Shown here: one piece after another, positions 7,840 through 18,495 of the stretch
Layout: every line of letters starts with the position of its first letter
How positions within the stretch are numbered: position 1 is the stretch's first letter
Assembly (NCBI RefSeq): GCF_016429015.1
Contig: NZ_JAELTU010000052.1
Coordinates: 1-43,058 of the forward strand
Direction of reading: 5' to 3'
Length of the DNA stretch: 43,058 bases
Source of the DNA: Rhizobium sp. ASV20
GTDB lineage: Bacteria > Pseudomonadota > Alphaproteobacteria > Rhizobiales > Rhizobiaceae
Notes under the pieces: model-generated
Database searches by the model: none
What the model saw: the letters and a program-made list of their open reading frames with translations, nothing else
What the model was told of the DNA's origin: nothing
Position numbers and translations under genes: made by a program

Positions 7840-8373
7840 TCACTTCCCCTTGGCGGATACGACAGGCAGGTTGAGATCGACCATTCCGGACTTCTCGAAC
7901 ATCAGCATGACAGGCACGGTGCCCCCCTTCTTGAAGGGTGTTTTCACCTGTTTGAACATCATATGCATGGTGTTTGGCGCGAGCGTCACTGTCGCGCCGG
8001 CGGGAATGGCGATGCCATCCTTGATCTCGCGCATCTTCATGATCTCACCTTCCATTTTCATCTCGTGCAGCTCTACCTTGCCGGCGGCCGTCGAGGTCAC
8101 AGAGGTCAACTTGTCGTCGGTCTTGCCGGTGTTGTGGATCGTAATGTAGCCACCGCCGACCGGCTGCCCCGGAAGCATGGCACGAACGTAACCGCCGCTG
8201 ATATCGAGATCGCCGAGCTTGGCATCCGCGGAGCCGGCAGGTGCTGCGCCTGCATCCATGTGCATCCCAGGCATCGACTTCATCGTGCCGCTGTCTTGTG
8301 CCATCCCGGCGCTGGTGGTGAGCGAAAATGCGACCATCGAAATCAATATCGCAGCGGTATGGTTGCGGTTCAT
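7840..8373 (-). CDS. Periplasmic copper chaperone PCu(A)C
   Basis: A 177-residue exported protein with a signal peptide of about 26 residues (MNRNHTAAILIS... cleaved near GMAQ). It is followed by a Met/His-rich segment (MKSMPGMHMDAG) and a PCu(A)C (DUF461) domain. The copper-binding H-M...M...H-M pattern is visible as LHEMKMEGE, then MKMRE, then NTMHMMF. These proteins bind Cu(I) in the periplasm and deliver it to the CuA site of cytochrome oxidase, usually with Sco proteins. No Sco gene is adjacent. The start at 8373 is set by AGGAGA just upstream; an in-frame start at 8424 has no such site and would spoil the signal peptide. Confidence 0.9.
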   Translation of the reverse strand: MNRNHTAAILISMVAFSLTTSAGMAQDSGTMKSMPGMHMDAGAAPAGSADAKLGDLDISGGYVRAMLPGQPVGGGYITIHNTGKTDDKLTSVTSTAAGKVELHEMKMEGEIMKMREIKDGIAIPAGATVTLAPNTMHMMFKQVKTPFKKGGTVPVMLMFEKSGMVDLNLPVVSAKGK

Positions 8374-8548
8374 TCTCTTCTCCTGCCCGATCCTCAATCG
8401 AGCAGAAGGGATAACCTCTCCCACGAGAGTTGCAAAGGCCCGTAATCATTGTGAAACGCAGGATCGACCAGCGCGACAAAAATTTGTTCGACGGCGACAC
8501 TTGCCCCTTGCCATCTCTGGCCGGGACCGGATAATGGCACCCGACCTT

Positions 8549-8702
8549 GTTGGGAGAATCCGGCGTAAGCCGGTGCCGAAGGAGCAACCGCCCCGGAAAC
8601 TCTCAGGCCAAAGGACCAGCAAGGGGCAGACGGAACTCTGGAGAGAAGCGCGAGAGCGTTCGCCGAAGGGATAACAATCTCAGGCAAAACAGACAGAGGG
8701 GG
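8549..8702 (+). promoter_or_regulatory. Tandem glycine riboswitch (two aptamers)
   Basis: Two copies of the glycine aptamer signature lie in the 403-bp gap before gcvT. Aptamer 1 (about 8549-8618) has GGGAGAATC, GCCGAAGGAGCAA, then GGAAACTCTCAGGCCAAAGG. Aptamer 2 (about 8634-8702) has GGAACTCTGGAGAGAAGC, CGCCGAAGGGATAACAATC and TCTCAGGCAAAACAGACAG. Sequence, tandem order and position ahead of gcvT-gcvH-gcvP match the known class that turns on glycine cleavage genes when glycine is abundant. The expression platform near 8703-8770 was not resolved. Confidence 0.95.
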
Positions 8703-8776
8703 CTCATCGTCAGGCGCAACCGCGCCAAATTGTGAGCTCTGCGCTTCGAGACAAGCGCAAAACCCGGAGGCGTCAT

Positions 8777-9913
8777 TTGGACGAGACCGCTGCCCTCAAG
8801 AAAACACCGCTTCACGACCTGCATGTATCGCTCGGTGCCCGCATGGTGCCGTTTGCCGGTTACGACATGCCCGTGCAGTATCCCGCCGGCGTCATGAAGG
8901 AGCATCTGTGGACCCGCGCTTCGGCCGGCCTGTTCGACGTCTCCCACATGGGCCAGGTGACGATCCGCGCCCGCTCCGGCAAATATGAGGATGCAGCGCT
9001 GGCGCTGGAAAGCCTCGTTCCGGTCGATATTCTCGGCCTCGCCGAGAACCGCCAGCGCTATGGCTTCTTCACCGACGACAAGGGCGGCATCCTCGACGAC
9101 CTGATGATCACGCATATTGACGACTATCTCTTCGTCGTCGTGAACGCTGCCTGCAAAGAGCAAGATCTCAAGCATCTTCAAGATCATATCGGCGACAGCT
9201 GCGAGGTTACCTTACTTGATCGCACCCTCATTGCGCTTCAAGGACCGCGCGCAGTCGACGTTCTCGCCGAGCTCTGGGCCGACATCGCCTATATGAAGTT
9301 CATGGATGTGCGCCATTGTCGCCTCCACGACGTCTCCTGCCTGGTATCGCGCTCCGGCTATAGCGGCGAAGACGGCTTCGAAATTTCCGTGCCCTCAGAC
9401 AAGGCCGATGATATCGCCAAGCGCCTACTGGAACATCCGGACGTGCAGCCGATCGGCCTCGGTGCCCGTGACTCGCTGCGTCTCGAAGCCGGTCTCTGCC
9501 TCTATGGCAACGATATCGACCAGACGACGTCCCCGATCGAAGGCGCACTCGAATGGGCCATCCAGAAGGCCCGCAAGACCGCTGGCGCCCGCGCAGGCGG
9601 CTTCCCAGGTGCGACCCGCATTCTCGGCGAGCTCGATGGCGGCACGTCGCGTCGTCGTGTCGGCTTGAAGCCAGAGGGCAAGGCGCCGGTGCGCAGCCAC
9701 GCCAAGCTTTACGCCGATGCCGAAGGTAAGACGGAGATCGGCGAAGTCACCTCTGGCGGTTTCGGCCCGAGCGTCGAGTCTCCGGTCGCCATGGGCTATG
9801 TGCCGACCGCGCTCACCGAGCCTGGCACTACCGTTTATGCCGAGGTGCGAGGCAAGTATCTGCCGCTCGTGGTCAGTGCCCTGCCTTTCATCAAGCCTAC
9901 CTACAAACGTTGA
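8777..9913 (+). CDS. gcvT: Glycine cleavage system T protein (aminomethyltransferase)
   Basis: A 378-residue aminomethyltransferase that takes the aminomethyl group from lipoylated H protein, releases ammonia and forms 5,10-methylene-tetrahydrofolate. Motifs are the N-terminal KKTPLHDLHVSLGARMVPF, LFDVSHMGQ, then SRSGYSGEDGFEI, GARDSLRLEAGLCLYGND and the C-terminal GEVTSGGFGPSV. A TTG start at 8777 is preferred because GGAGG (8766-8770) is six bases upstream and the protein then begins MDETAALKKTPLH; the frame stays open back to GTG 8732, with no ribosome site there. It is the first gene of the gcv operon under the glycine riboswitch. Confidence 0.95.
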   Translation: MDETAALKKTPLHDLHVSLGARMVPFAGYDMPVQYPAGVMKEHLWTRASAGLFDVSHMGQVTIRARSGKYEDAALALESLVPVDILGLAENRQRYGFFTDDKGGILDDLMITHIDDYLFVVVNAACKEQDLKHLQDHIGDSCEVTLLDRTLIALQGPRAVDVLAELWADIAYMKFMDVRHCRLHDVSCLVSRSGYSGEDGFEISVPSDKADDIAKRLLEHPDVQPIGLGARDSLRLEAGLCLYGNDIDQTTSPIEGALEWAIQKARKTAGARAGGFPGATRILGELDGGTSRRRVGLKPEGKAPVRSHAKLYADAEGKTEIGEVTSGGFGPSVESPVAMGYVPTALTEPGTTVYAEVRGKYLPLVVSALPFIKPTYKR

Positions 9914-9938
9914 ACGTCTTTTCCAGAGAGGATTACCC

Positions 9939-10300
9939 ATGCTGAAATTCACCGAAGAACACGAGTGGCTGAAGGTTGAAGGCGATGTCGCAACGGTCGG
10001 CATCACCGCGCATGCCGCCGAGCAGCTCGGCGATCTCGTTTTCGTGGAATTGCCTGAAGTCGGCGCCAGCTTCTCCAAGGGCGGCGACGCAGCAACCGTC
10101 GAATCCGTCAAGGCAGCTTCGGAAGTCTATTGTCCGCTCGACGGAGAGATCACTGAAGTCAACGAAGCCATCACAGCCGATCCGGCACTCGTCAACACCG
10201 ACCCGATGGGTGCAGGCTGGTTCTTCAAGCTCAAGCTGAAGAATGTTGGGGATCTCGATGGTCTTCTTGATGAATCCGGTTACAAGGAGCTGATCGGATA

Positions 10301-10301
<1 letters not shown>
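9939..10301 (+). CDS. gcvH: Glycine cleavage system H protein
   Basis: A 120-residue lipoyl carrier protein that shuttles the aminomethyl intermediate between P, T and L proteins. It begins MLKFTEEHEWLKVEGD, and the lipoylation site is K58 in the motif TVESVKAASEVY, followed by the conserved PLDGEITEVN. Length is normal for bacterial GcvH (about 120-130). It starts 25 bp after gcvT, with AGAGAGGA upstream of the ATG, and its TAA shares one base with the gcvP ATG (TAATG), so H and P are translationally coupled. Confidence 0.96.
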
Positions 10302-13165
<2,864 letters not shown>

Positions 13166-13180
13166 TATTTTTGCGAAAAA

Positions 13181-13203
13181 GCGAAGCGGTTCAGCCGCTT
13201 CGC
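13181..13203 (+). terminator. Hairpin just after gcvP
   Basis: A nine-base-pair perfect stem (GCGAAGCGG at 13181-13189 with CCGCTTCGC at 13195-13203, loop TTCAG) lies 16 bases after the gcvP stop. There is no T run, so it may protect the 3' end or assist the stronger terminator just downstream. Confidence 0.45.
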
Positions 13204-13241
13204 CCGTAATCGACATAAATCTATTGCGAAACTTGTCTAAG

Positions 13242-13278
13242 AAAACGCCGCGCGTCCTTTGGGACGCGCGGCGTTTTT
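13242..13278 (+). terminator. Rho-independent terminator of the gcv operon
   Basis: A 16-bp perfect stem (13242-13257 with 13262-13277, loop TTTG), GC-rich in the middle and closed by an AAAA/TTTT base, ends in a run of five T at 13274-13278. This is a textbook intrinsic terminator 77 bp after gcvP and can work in both directions. Confidence 0.88.
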
Positions 13279-13312
13279 CATGACGCGGCAACGGGGCCTG
13301 GAATTCAGATTT

Positions 13313-13933
13313 ATGCCGGAACAACCGGAATTTCATTTCGTCTCCGGCCGAACGGAGCATTCATTGCCTCCGCTGCTCTTGCTGCATGGCAGCGGCATGA
13401 ATGAAATGTCGCTTATCCCGTTTGCGGATGCGACGGCACTACAACGCCCCTATATGGCGCTGCGCGGCGGGGTCGAATGGGAAGATGGTTTCGCCTTCTT
13501 TCGCCGCAATCCCGATCGCAGCCTTGATCACGCTGATCTCGACCAGCAGACGGAGCGGCTCTGTCATTTCATCGAAATGGCGATGGGGCGGCAACTGCTC
13601 GCGCGTCCGCCTGTTCTGCTTGGATTCTCCAATGGCGCCATCATGGCGGCGTCGCTTCTCCGGCACACGTCTAAGATCGCCTCGGCCGCCATTCTGCTGC
13701 GGCCTCTGTCACCGGCGGCCGATAAAGATTTGCCGCCGCTGCCGGGGCTGCCGATCCTCGTCATATCCGGCGAATACGATCAGCGCCGCAAACCCGGCGA
13801 TGCGGATCTCGTCAGCCAACTATTTACCAAGGCCGGTGCTGACGTCAGCGACCACAAGCTACCCATCGGCCACGACCTCCATCCGGACGAGCCCAAGATC
13901 GTCCGTGACTGGCTCATACGGAAAGGCATATGA
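13313..13933 (+). CDS. Alpha/beta hydrolase, carboxylesterase-like
   Basis: A 206-residue alpha/beta hydrolase of the phospholipase/carboxylesterase-like type. It has the oxyanion segment LLLLHGSGMNE, nucleophile motif GFSNGAIMA, an acid in ISGEYDQRR and the catalytic His in IGHDLHPDE near the C-terminus. No signal peptide is visible, so it is probably cytoplasmic. ATG 13313 is chosen because the earlier in-frame ATG at 13280 falls on the end of the terminator. The stop overlaps the start of the antitoxin-like gene (ATATGA), so the two are translationally coupled. Substrate unknown. Confidence 0.8.
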   Translation: MPEQPEFHFVSGRTEHSLPPLLLLHGSGMNEMSLIPFADATALQRPYMALRGGVEWEDGFAFFRRNPDRSLDHADLDQQTERLCHFIEMAMGRQLLARPPVLLGFSNGAIMAASLLRHTSKIASAAILLRPLSPAADKDLPPLPGLPILVISGEYDQRRKPGDADLVSQLFTKAGADVSDHKLPIGHDLHPDEPKIVRDWLIRKGI

Positions 13934-14205
13934 CAATGAACGAGGAGAATTCCTTCGACTTGGACAATCCCGACGGCTACATCGCCGCGGCCTTCGAAAC
14001 GGACGATCCATCCTCTATCGCCAAGGCATTGGGCGAAGTGGCGCGCACCCGCAACATGAGCAAGCTCGCCAAGGATGTCGGCATGAACCGTTCGGCGCTC
14101 TATCGCGCGCTAAGCGGCGACGGAAACCCGGAGTTCGCGACAATCCTGAAGGTCGTCCGGGCGCTCGGCCTCAAGCTCACGCCGGTATCAGCCGCGGCAA
14201 GCTGA
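13930..14205 (+). CDS. HigA-like addiction-module antidote protein (orphan)
   Basis: A 91-residue protein matching the COG3636 antidote family, DNA-binding antitoxins with a Cro/cI-type helix-turn-helix. The typical core is seen in ALGEVARTRNMSKLAKDVG, the recognition-helix region MNRSALYRALSGDGNPEF and the end ILKVVRALGLKL. Such proteins normally follow a small RelE/ParE-like toxin gene, but here the upstream partner is an alpha/beta hydrolase whose stop overlaps this start, and no toxin gene is seen on either side. It may be an orphan antitoxin now acting as a regulator. A second in-frame ATG at 13936 is an equally possible start. Confidence 0.8.
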   Translation: MTMNEENSFDLDNPDGYIAAAFETDDPSSIAKALGEVARTRNMSKLAKDVGMNRSALYRALSGDGNPEFATILKVVRALGLKLTPVSAAAS

Positions 14206-14261
14206 GATTTAATAGCTCCGCTCTTCGAGCAATTCCGGGAAAAACGGAGTGCTCTTTTCGC

Positions 14262-14954
14262 CTAGCCGATCGCCTCTTCCAGCAGGAGCAGGACGAGAAA
14301 GCCCGCGAAGAACATGGCCGTCACCCAGGGACGGTCAGGTGTTTCATGCGCTTCGACCAGCAACTCTTCGGTGACGAGATACAGAAGTGCAATCAGCCCG
14401 AACGCGAAGAAGCCGGTCAGGATGGGATCGGGCAAGGAAGCGATAGGCGCGCCAAGCAATGCGCCTATCGGCAGCAGGAGCGCGAGCGCCGCCGTAATCA
14501 CGACGATCTTCACGCGGGAGCGGACGCTCTCGCCAAGTTCGTTTGCCACGGTCAGGCCGAGGAACAATACCTCGATCGTCAAGGCGATCGTCAGCAGCAG
14601 CCCAACCTTCGGGCCGGCCGCAAAACCGATGCCAAGCACAAGACCATCGATCAGGATATCGATGCCGATGGCCGCGAGCAGGCCGACCGGTCCTTTGGCC
14701 CAGTTTTCCAGTTGTTTGACCAACAACATGACACCGACGCCGATCGCGCCGCCGATGACAGTTGCCAAGGGGGAGCCGCGATGCATGACATCAGGCAGAA
14801 TCTCGCCGGCGGCGGCCGCAAACACGACGCCGGCAGCGAAATGCTGGATGGCACTGACGAGATTGGGCCCCGGCCGCGTATTCACCGCGACTGCAGCGCC
14901 CGCAATTGCCGCGGTTGCCGGGATCAATGTGTAAACCCACGCCGATGCCGCCAT
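14262..14954 (-). CDS. ZIP-like metal ion transporter
   Basis: A 230-residue membrane protein with about seven to eight hydrophobic segments. It shows ZIP-family features: HFAAGVVFAAAAGEILPD in an early helix, IDILIDGLVLGIG in the position of the usual HSxxDG helix, and a following helix with E (LTIEVLFLGLTVANEL). A late acidic segment, TEELLVEAHE, follows. ZIP proteins move zinc, iron or manganese into the cytoplasm; the metal here cannot be told. The usual His of the HS..DG motif is replaced by Ile, so the metal site may differ. A GGGGGA ribosome site precedes ATG 14954, and a long hairpin lies in the leader (14973-15008). Confidence 0.7.
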   Translation of the reverse strand: MAASAWVYTLIPATAAIAGAAVAVNTRPGPNLVSAIQHFAAGVVFAAAAGEILPDVMHRGSPLATVIGGAIGVGVMLLVKQLENWAKGPVGLLAAIGIDILIDGLVLGIGFAAGPKVGLLLTIALTIEVLFLGLTVANELGESVRSRVKIVVITAALALLLPIGALLGAPIASLPDPILTGFFAFGLIALLYLVTEELLVEAHETPDRPWVTAMFFAGFLVLLLLEEAIG

Positions 14955-14972
14955 AAGATCCCCCGTCGCGCG

Positions 14973-15008
14973 CCGTGGCGGTTATCCGGTCGAGCCGGTT
15001 AGCCACGG
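14973..15008 (-). promoter_or_regulatory. Hairpin in the leader of the ZIP-like transporter gene
   Basis: CCGTGGC (14973-14979) pairs with GCCACGG (15002-15008), and an inner CCGG/CCGG pair (14986-14989 with 14995-14998) can stack on it. The structure ends 19 bases before the start codon of the transporter. A regulatory role is only inferred. Confidence 0.35.
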
Positions 15009-15029
15009 AGACGGCAGGCAAAACCGAGG

Positions 15030-15049
15030 CGTGCTTCGATCAAAGCACG
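15030..15049 (-). terminator. Possible terminator downstream of sufA
   Basis: CGTGCTT (15030-15036) and AAGCACG (15043-15049) form a seven-base-pair stem with a six-base loop, 34 bases past the sufA stop. On the minus strand it is followed by CCTCGGTTTTG, a short T run. Weak but in the right place to end the suf operon. Confidence 0.4.
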
Positions 15050-15083
15050 AAACACATCTTGGTGAAATACGGCAAGGCGCGCT

Positions 15084-15473
15084 TTAAGCGGGTTGCGCCG
15101 CCTGACGTTGAGCAGCCAGGGCAGCAAGATCTGCGGGCTTCAGCTCGACGGATTCGCCGCAACCGCAAGCCGAGGTCTGATTTGGATTGGTAAAGGTAAA
15201 GCCCGACCGCAGCGTCGTGGTCTCAAAGCCCATCTGGGTGCCGAGCAGATAAAGCACAGCAGACGGCTCGACCCATACCCGGGCGCCATCGTGCTCAATC
15301 AGATCGTCCTTCTGGTTCGGCTCGGTCACCAGGTTGATGGTATATTCCATCCCGGCGCAGCCACCCTTCTTGATACCGACGCGAACGCCTTTGGCATCAG
15401 GGCCGGAATTTTCGACGATTGCTTTGACGCGAGCTGCTGCCGCATCCGTCATGCTCATGACTGCAAAGCCCAT
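15084..15473 (-). CDS. sufA: Fe-S cluster assembly A-type protein SufA
   Basis: A 129-residue A-type carrier of the HesB/IscA family that accepts Fe-S clusters from the SufBCD scaffold and passes them to apoproteins. The three ligand cysteines are present: C39 in KKGGCAGMEY, and C103 and C105 in SACGCGES near the C-terminus. ATG 15473 is chosen with GGAG nine bases upstream; an upstream in-frame TTG at 15494 would overlap that site. It is the last gene of the suf operon, 76 bp after sufT. The Ala-rich tail after residue 115 is unremarkable. Confidence 0.92.
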   Translation of the reverse strand: MGFAVMSMTDAAAARVKAIVENSGPDAKGVRVGIKKGGCAGMEYTINLVTEPNQKDDLIEHDGARVWVEPSAVLYLLGTQMGFETTTLRSGFTFTNPNQTSACGCGESVELKPADLAALAAQRQAAQPA

Positions 15474-15549
15474 GGGCCCATTCTCCTTCCGCAACCGGGG
15501 TCAAGATCCGGCGCTTCGAGTCTTAATGTAAAGCTGGCCGCTTAAAGCT

Positions 15550-15930
15550 TCAATACCAGCCGACGGCAACCTGTGCTTCTTCCGACATGCGATCAGGCGT
15601 CCATGGCGGATCGAAGGTCATGCTGACATCAACGCCAGACACGCCTTCGACGGCGCCGACGGCATTCTCGACCCAGCCGGGCATCTCACCCGCAACCGGG
15701 CAACCGGGAGCGGTCAACGTCATGACGATCTTCACCATGCGGTCGTCCTCGATATCGATCTTGTAGACCAGACCGAGTTCGAAGATATCGGCCGGAATTT
15801 CCGGATCGTAGACCGTCTTCAGCGCCGAGATGACGTCGTCGCTGAGGCGAGCCAGCTCATCCTCGGGGATGCTGGAATGCACGATCCCTTCGCGCGCGTC
15901 GATCTTCTGTTCGCTTTCGTCGAGTGACAT
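15550..15930 (-). CDS. sufT: SUF system protein SufT (DUF59/MIP18 family)
   Basis: A 126-residue DUF59/MIP18-family protein associated with Fe-S cluster maturation. The core shows ALKTVYDPEIPADIFELGLVY, then MTLTAPGCPVAGEMPGWV with the conserved Cys, and the end VSMTFDPPWTPDRMSEEA. In Agrobacterium the gene in this position is called sufX. An N-terminal extension of about 30 acidic residues precedes the domain. ATG 15930 is preferred over the GTG three bases earlier because GGAGG is six bases away. It lies between sufS and sufA, starting 11 bases after the sufS stop. Confidence 0.9.
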   Translation of the reverse strand: MSLDESEQKIDAREGIVHSSIPEDELARLSDDVISALKTVYDPEIPADIFELGLVYKIDIEDDRMVKIVMTLTAPGCPVAGEMPGWVENAVGAVEGVSGVDVSMTFDPPWTPDRMSEEAQVAVGWY

Positions 15931-15941
15931 CACTTGCCTCC

Positions 15942-17183
15942 TCAGGCAAAGAATTTCCGTGCATATTCCAGTGCGTCCGCCAAGGCATCCACCTCGGCGC
16001 GCGTATTATACATGCCGAACGATGCACGGCATGTGGAGGTGACGCCGAAGCGTTTCAAGAGCGGCTGGGCGCAATGAGTGCCGGCGCGAACCGCAACACC
16101 CTGCCGGTCGATCACCATCGAAACGTCGTGGGAATGAATTCCCGCAAGCTCGAAGGAAAAGATGCCGCCCTTGCCGGGCGCCGTGCCGATGACGCGCAGT
16201 GAATTGATATCCCGCAGCCTTTCGGCCGCATAAGCGGCCAGATCCGCCTCATGACGCGCAATCGCCTCGCGGTCGATGCTGTCCATATAGTCGAGCGCAT
16301 AGCCGAGACCAATCGCCTGCACGATCGGCGGCGTTCCCGCTTCGAAACGATGCGGCGGCTCATTATAGGTGACGTTTTCCTCGGTGACGTCGAAAATCAT
16401 CTCGCCGCCGCCCTGGAACGGCCGCATCTCGGCAAGCCGCTCCTTCTTGCCATAGAGCACGCCGATACCCGAGGGGCCGTAGAGCTTGTGACCGGTCATG
16501 ACATACCAGTCGCAATCGATATCCTGCACGTCGACGGGCATGTGTACCGCGCCCTGCGAGCCGTCGATCAGGACGGGAATGCCGCGCTCATGGGCGATGC
16601 GGCACACTTCCTTCACCGGAACGACGGTTCCGAGCGCGTTCGACATATGGGTAATGGCAACAAGCTTGGTGCGCTCCGTCAGGCTCTTCTCGAAATCCTC
16701 GATATGGAACGCGCCTTCGTCATCGACAGGCACCCAGACGAGCCTCGCGCCCTGCCGCTCCCGGATGAAATGCCAGGGAACAATGTTGGAGTGATGCTCC
16801 ATGATGGAGACGACGATCTCATCACCCTCACCAATGTTAGGCATACCCCAACCATAGGCGACCGTATTGATCGCCTCCGTAGAGTTCTTGGTGAAGACGA
16901 TATCGTCGACCGACGGCGCATTCAGGAAGCGGCGCACCTTTTCACGAGCCGCTTCATAGGCTTCCGTCGCGGCATTGGACAGGAAGTGCAGGCCGCGATG
17001 CACATTCGCATATTCATTCGAATAGGCATGCGAAATCGCGTCGATAACGACCTGCGGCTTCTGCGCGGACGCGCCGTTGTCGAGATAGACGAGCGGCTTG
17101 CCGTGCACCGTTTTCGCCAGGATCGGGAAATCCCGGCGAATGGCTTCGACGTCATAGGCCGTTGCCGGCACGATCTTGTCCAC
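15942..17183 (-). CDS. sufS: Cysteine desulfurase SufS (group II)
   Basis: A 413-residue PLP enzyme that releases sulfur from L-cysteine as a persulfide for cluster assembly. The PLP lysine is K233 in MTGHKLYGPSGIGVLYG. The catalytic Cys is C371 in RAGTHCAQPLLKRFG, the short-loop context typical of SufS rather than IscS enzymes. N-terminal landmarks are YLDNGASAQKP and ANVHRGLHFLSN. The GTG start at 17183 has GGAGG eight bases upstream and follows the sufD stop by 15 bases; an in-frame TTG at 17198 would include the ribosome site. This is the second desulfurase of the operon (SufS1 in Agrobacterium usage). No SufE gene is present in the operon. Confidence 0.95.
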   Translation of the reverse strand: MDKIVPATAYDVEAIRRDFPILAKTVHGKPLVYLDNGASAQKPQVVIDAISHAYSNEYANVHRGLHFLSNAATEAYEAAREKVRRFLNAPSVDDIVFTKNSTEAINTVAYGWGMPNIGEGDEIVVSIMEHHSNIVPWHFIRERQGARLVWVPVDDEGAFHIEDFEKSLTERTKLVAITHMSNALGTVVPVKEVCRIAHERGIPVLIDGSQGAVHMPVDVQDIDCDWYVMTGHKLYGPSGIGVLYGKKERLAEMRPFQGGGEMIFDVTEENVTYNEPPHRFEAGTPPIVQAIGLGYALDYMDSIDREAIARHEADLAAYAAERLRDINSLRVIGTAPGKGGIFSFELAGIHSHDVSMVIDRQGVAVRAGTHCAQPLLKRFGVTSTCRASFGMYNTRAEVDALADALEYARKFFA

Positions 17184-17198
17184 GAGCTTTGCCTCCAA

Positions 17199-18473
17199 TC
17201 AGGCGTGCTTTTCCAGCCAGCCGGAGATAACGCCTTCCAGCGCCTCGACCAGGGTTTCGTCTTCCAGTTCCTCGACGATCTCGGCAACGAAAGCGTTGAC
17301 CAGCATGGCGCGAGCCTTGTTCTTCGGAATGCCGCGCGCCATCAGGTAATAGAGATGGTTCGCGTCGATATCTGCAACCGTCGCGCCATGGCCGCACTGC
17401 ACGTCATCAGCGAAGATCTCGAGTTCCGGCTTGACCGAGAACTCGGCATCGTCAGACATCAACAACGTGTTGCAGGCCATCTTGGCATCGGTCTTCTGCG
17501 CATCCGGTGCGACCCGGATCATGCCCTGGAACACGCCGCGCGCACGATCGAACACCACGTTGCGGATGACTTCCGTCGAGCTGGTGTTCGGCACGTCATG
17601 GCCGAGCACCATCGTCACGTCGGTATGCGTGTCGCCACCAAGCAGGTTGACACCGCGCAGCGCCAACTCGGAGCCCTCGCCCGTCACCTTCACATACAGT
17701 TCCTGGCGTACCAACTTGCCGCCGGCATTGATGACGAACAATCTGAGCTTGGCGTCCGTGCCCAGATCGACGCGGATCTGGCCGAGATGCGTATCTTCAT
17801 TACCCTGCTCCTGCAGGATGACCCAAGTCACATCGGCGCGTTCGCCGATCTTGACTTCACTCACCGAGGAGACCAGCGCGGCGGCGCCTTCGACAGCCTG
17901 ATGACGCTCGATTACTGTCGCCTTGACGTCGGCACCGAAGGACACCGGGAGACGGCTGTGAATCTGACCGCCAGCATGAATGAACTGCACTTCCAGCGGC
18001 GCGTCGAGTTCGGTGCCATCGGGGAAATCGATAACATAACCGTCGCGCACGAAGCTGGCATTGATGCGCCCAACAGCGTCATCAGTGCCAAGGGCCTCCA
18101 GACCGGCGGCAGCAGTGCCATTCGCCAGGCTGTCGGCATAGCGGCCAATCGTGAGCTTCTTGACGGCAGCCTTTTCGCTCGCCTTGCCCTGCAGAACCGC
18201 GATAACCGGGGACCCTTCCACTGTCGGCGGAAGCACTTCGACAAGACCCTTGCCGATGTCGCTCGGCACCAGGCGCAGCAGGTTCTTGAAATCGGTATAG
18301 TGCCAGGCTTCGACACGGCGCGTCGGCAAGCCTGCGGTCTTCAGATCATCAAGCAGGCGATCGCGAACGGCGAAAACCTCGCCGTCACCGGGCAGATCGC
18401 CGAGCTGATTGTTGTACGCCTCGATCAGCGCCGTTTCGGCTGATGTCGGGCGGTTCGTCGTCTGAATGTTCAT
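17199..18473 (-). CDS. sufD: Fe-S cluster assembly scaffold subunit SufD
   Basis: A 424-residue SufB/SufD-family protein, partner of SufB and SufC in the SufBC2D scaffold. The N-terminus has LKTAGLPTRRVEAWHYTDFKNL, and the C-terminal part the diagnostic FADDVQCGHGATV and LYYLMARGIPKNKARAML. Start 18473 (MNIQTTNRP) is preceded by AAGGA; the frame stays open further upstream, but that stretch overlaps the end of sufC. It begins 22 bases after the sufC stop and ends 15 bases before the sufS start. Confidence 0.94.
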   Translation of the reverse strand: MNIQTTNRPTSAETALIEAYNNQLGDLPGDGEVFAVRDRLLDDLKTAGLPTRRVEAWHYTDFKNLLRLVPSDIGKGLVEVLPPTVEGSPVIAVLQGKASEKAAVKKLTIGRYADSLANGTAAAGLEALGTDDAVGRINASFVRDGYVIDFPDGTELDAPLEVQFIHAGGQIHSRLPVSFGADVKATVIERHQAVEGAAALVSSVSEVKIGERADVTWVILQEQGNEDTHLGQIRVDLGTDAKLRLFVINAGGKLVRQELYVKVTGEGSELALRGVNLLGGDTHTDVTMVLGHDVPNTSSTEVIRNVVFDRARGVFQGMIRVAPDAQKTDAKMACNTLLMSDDAEFSVKPELEIFADDVQCGHGATVADIDANHLYYLMARGIPKNKARAMLVNAFVAEIVEELEDETLVEALEGVISGWLEKHA

Positions 18474-18495
18474 CGACGTATCCTTTCCGCCCCGA

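Noticed and set aside
13930..14205. Complete toxin-antitoxin pair
   Set aside because: Only the antidote is recognisable; the coupled upstream gene is a normal alpha/beta hydrolase and no small toxin frame is supported on either strand nearby.
16251..18443. A 730-codon open frame on the plus strand across sufS and sufD
   Set aside because: It is antisense to two confident suf genes, has no family motifs or ribosome site, and is explained by GC-rich codon bias on the opposite strand.
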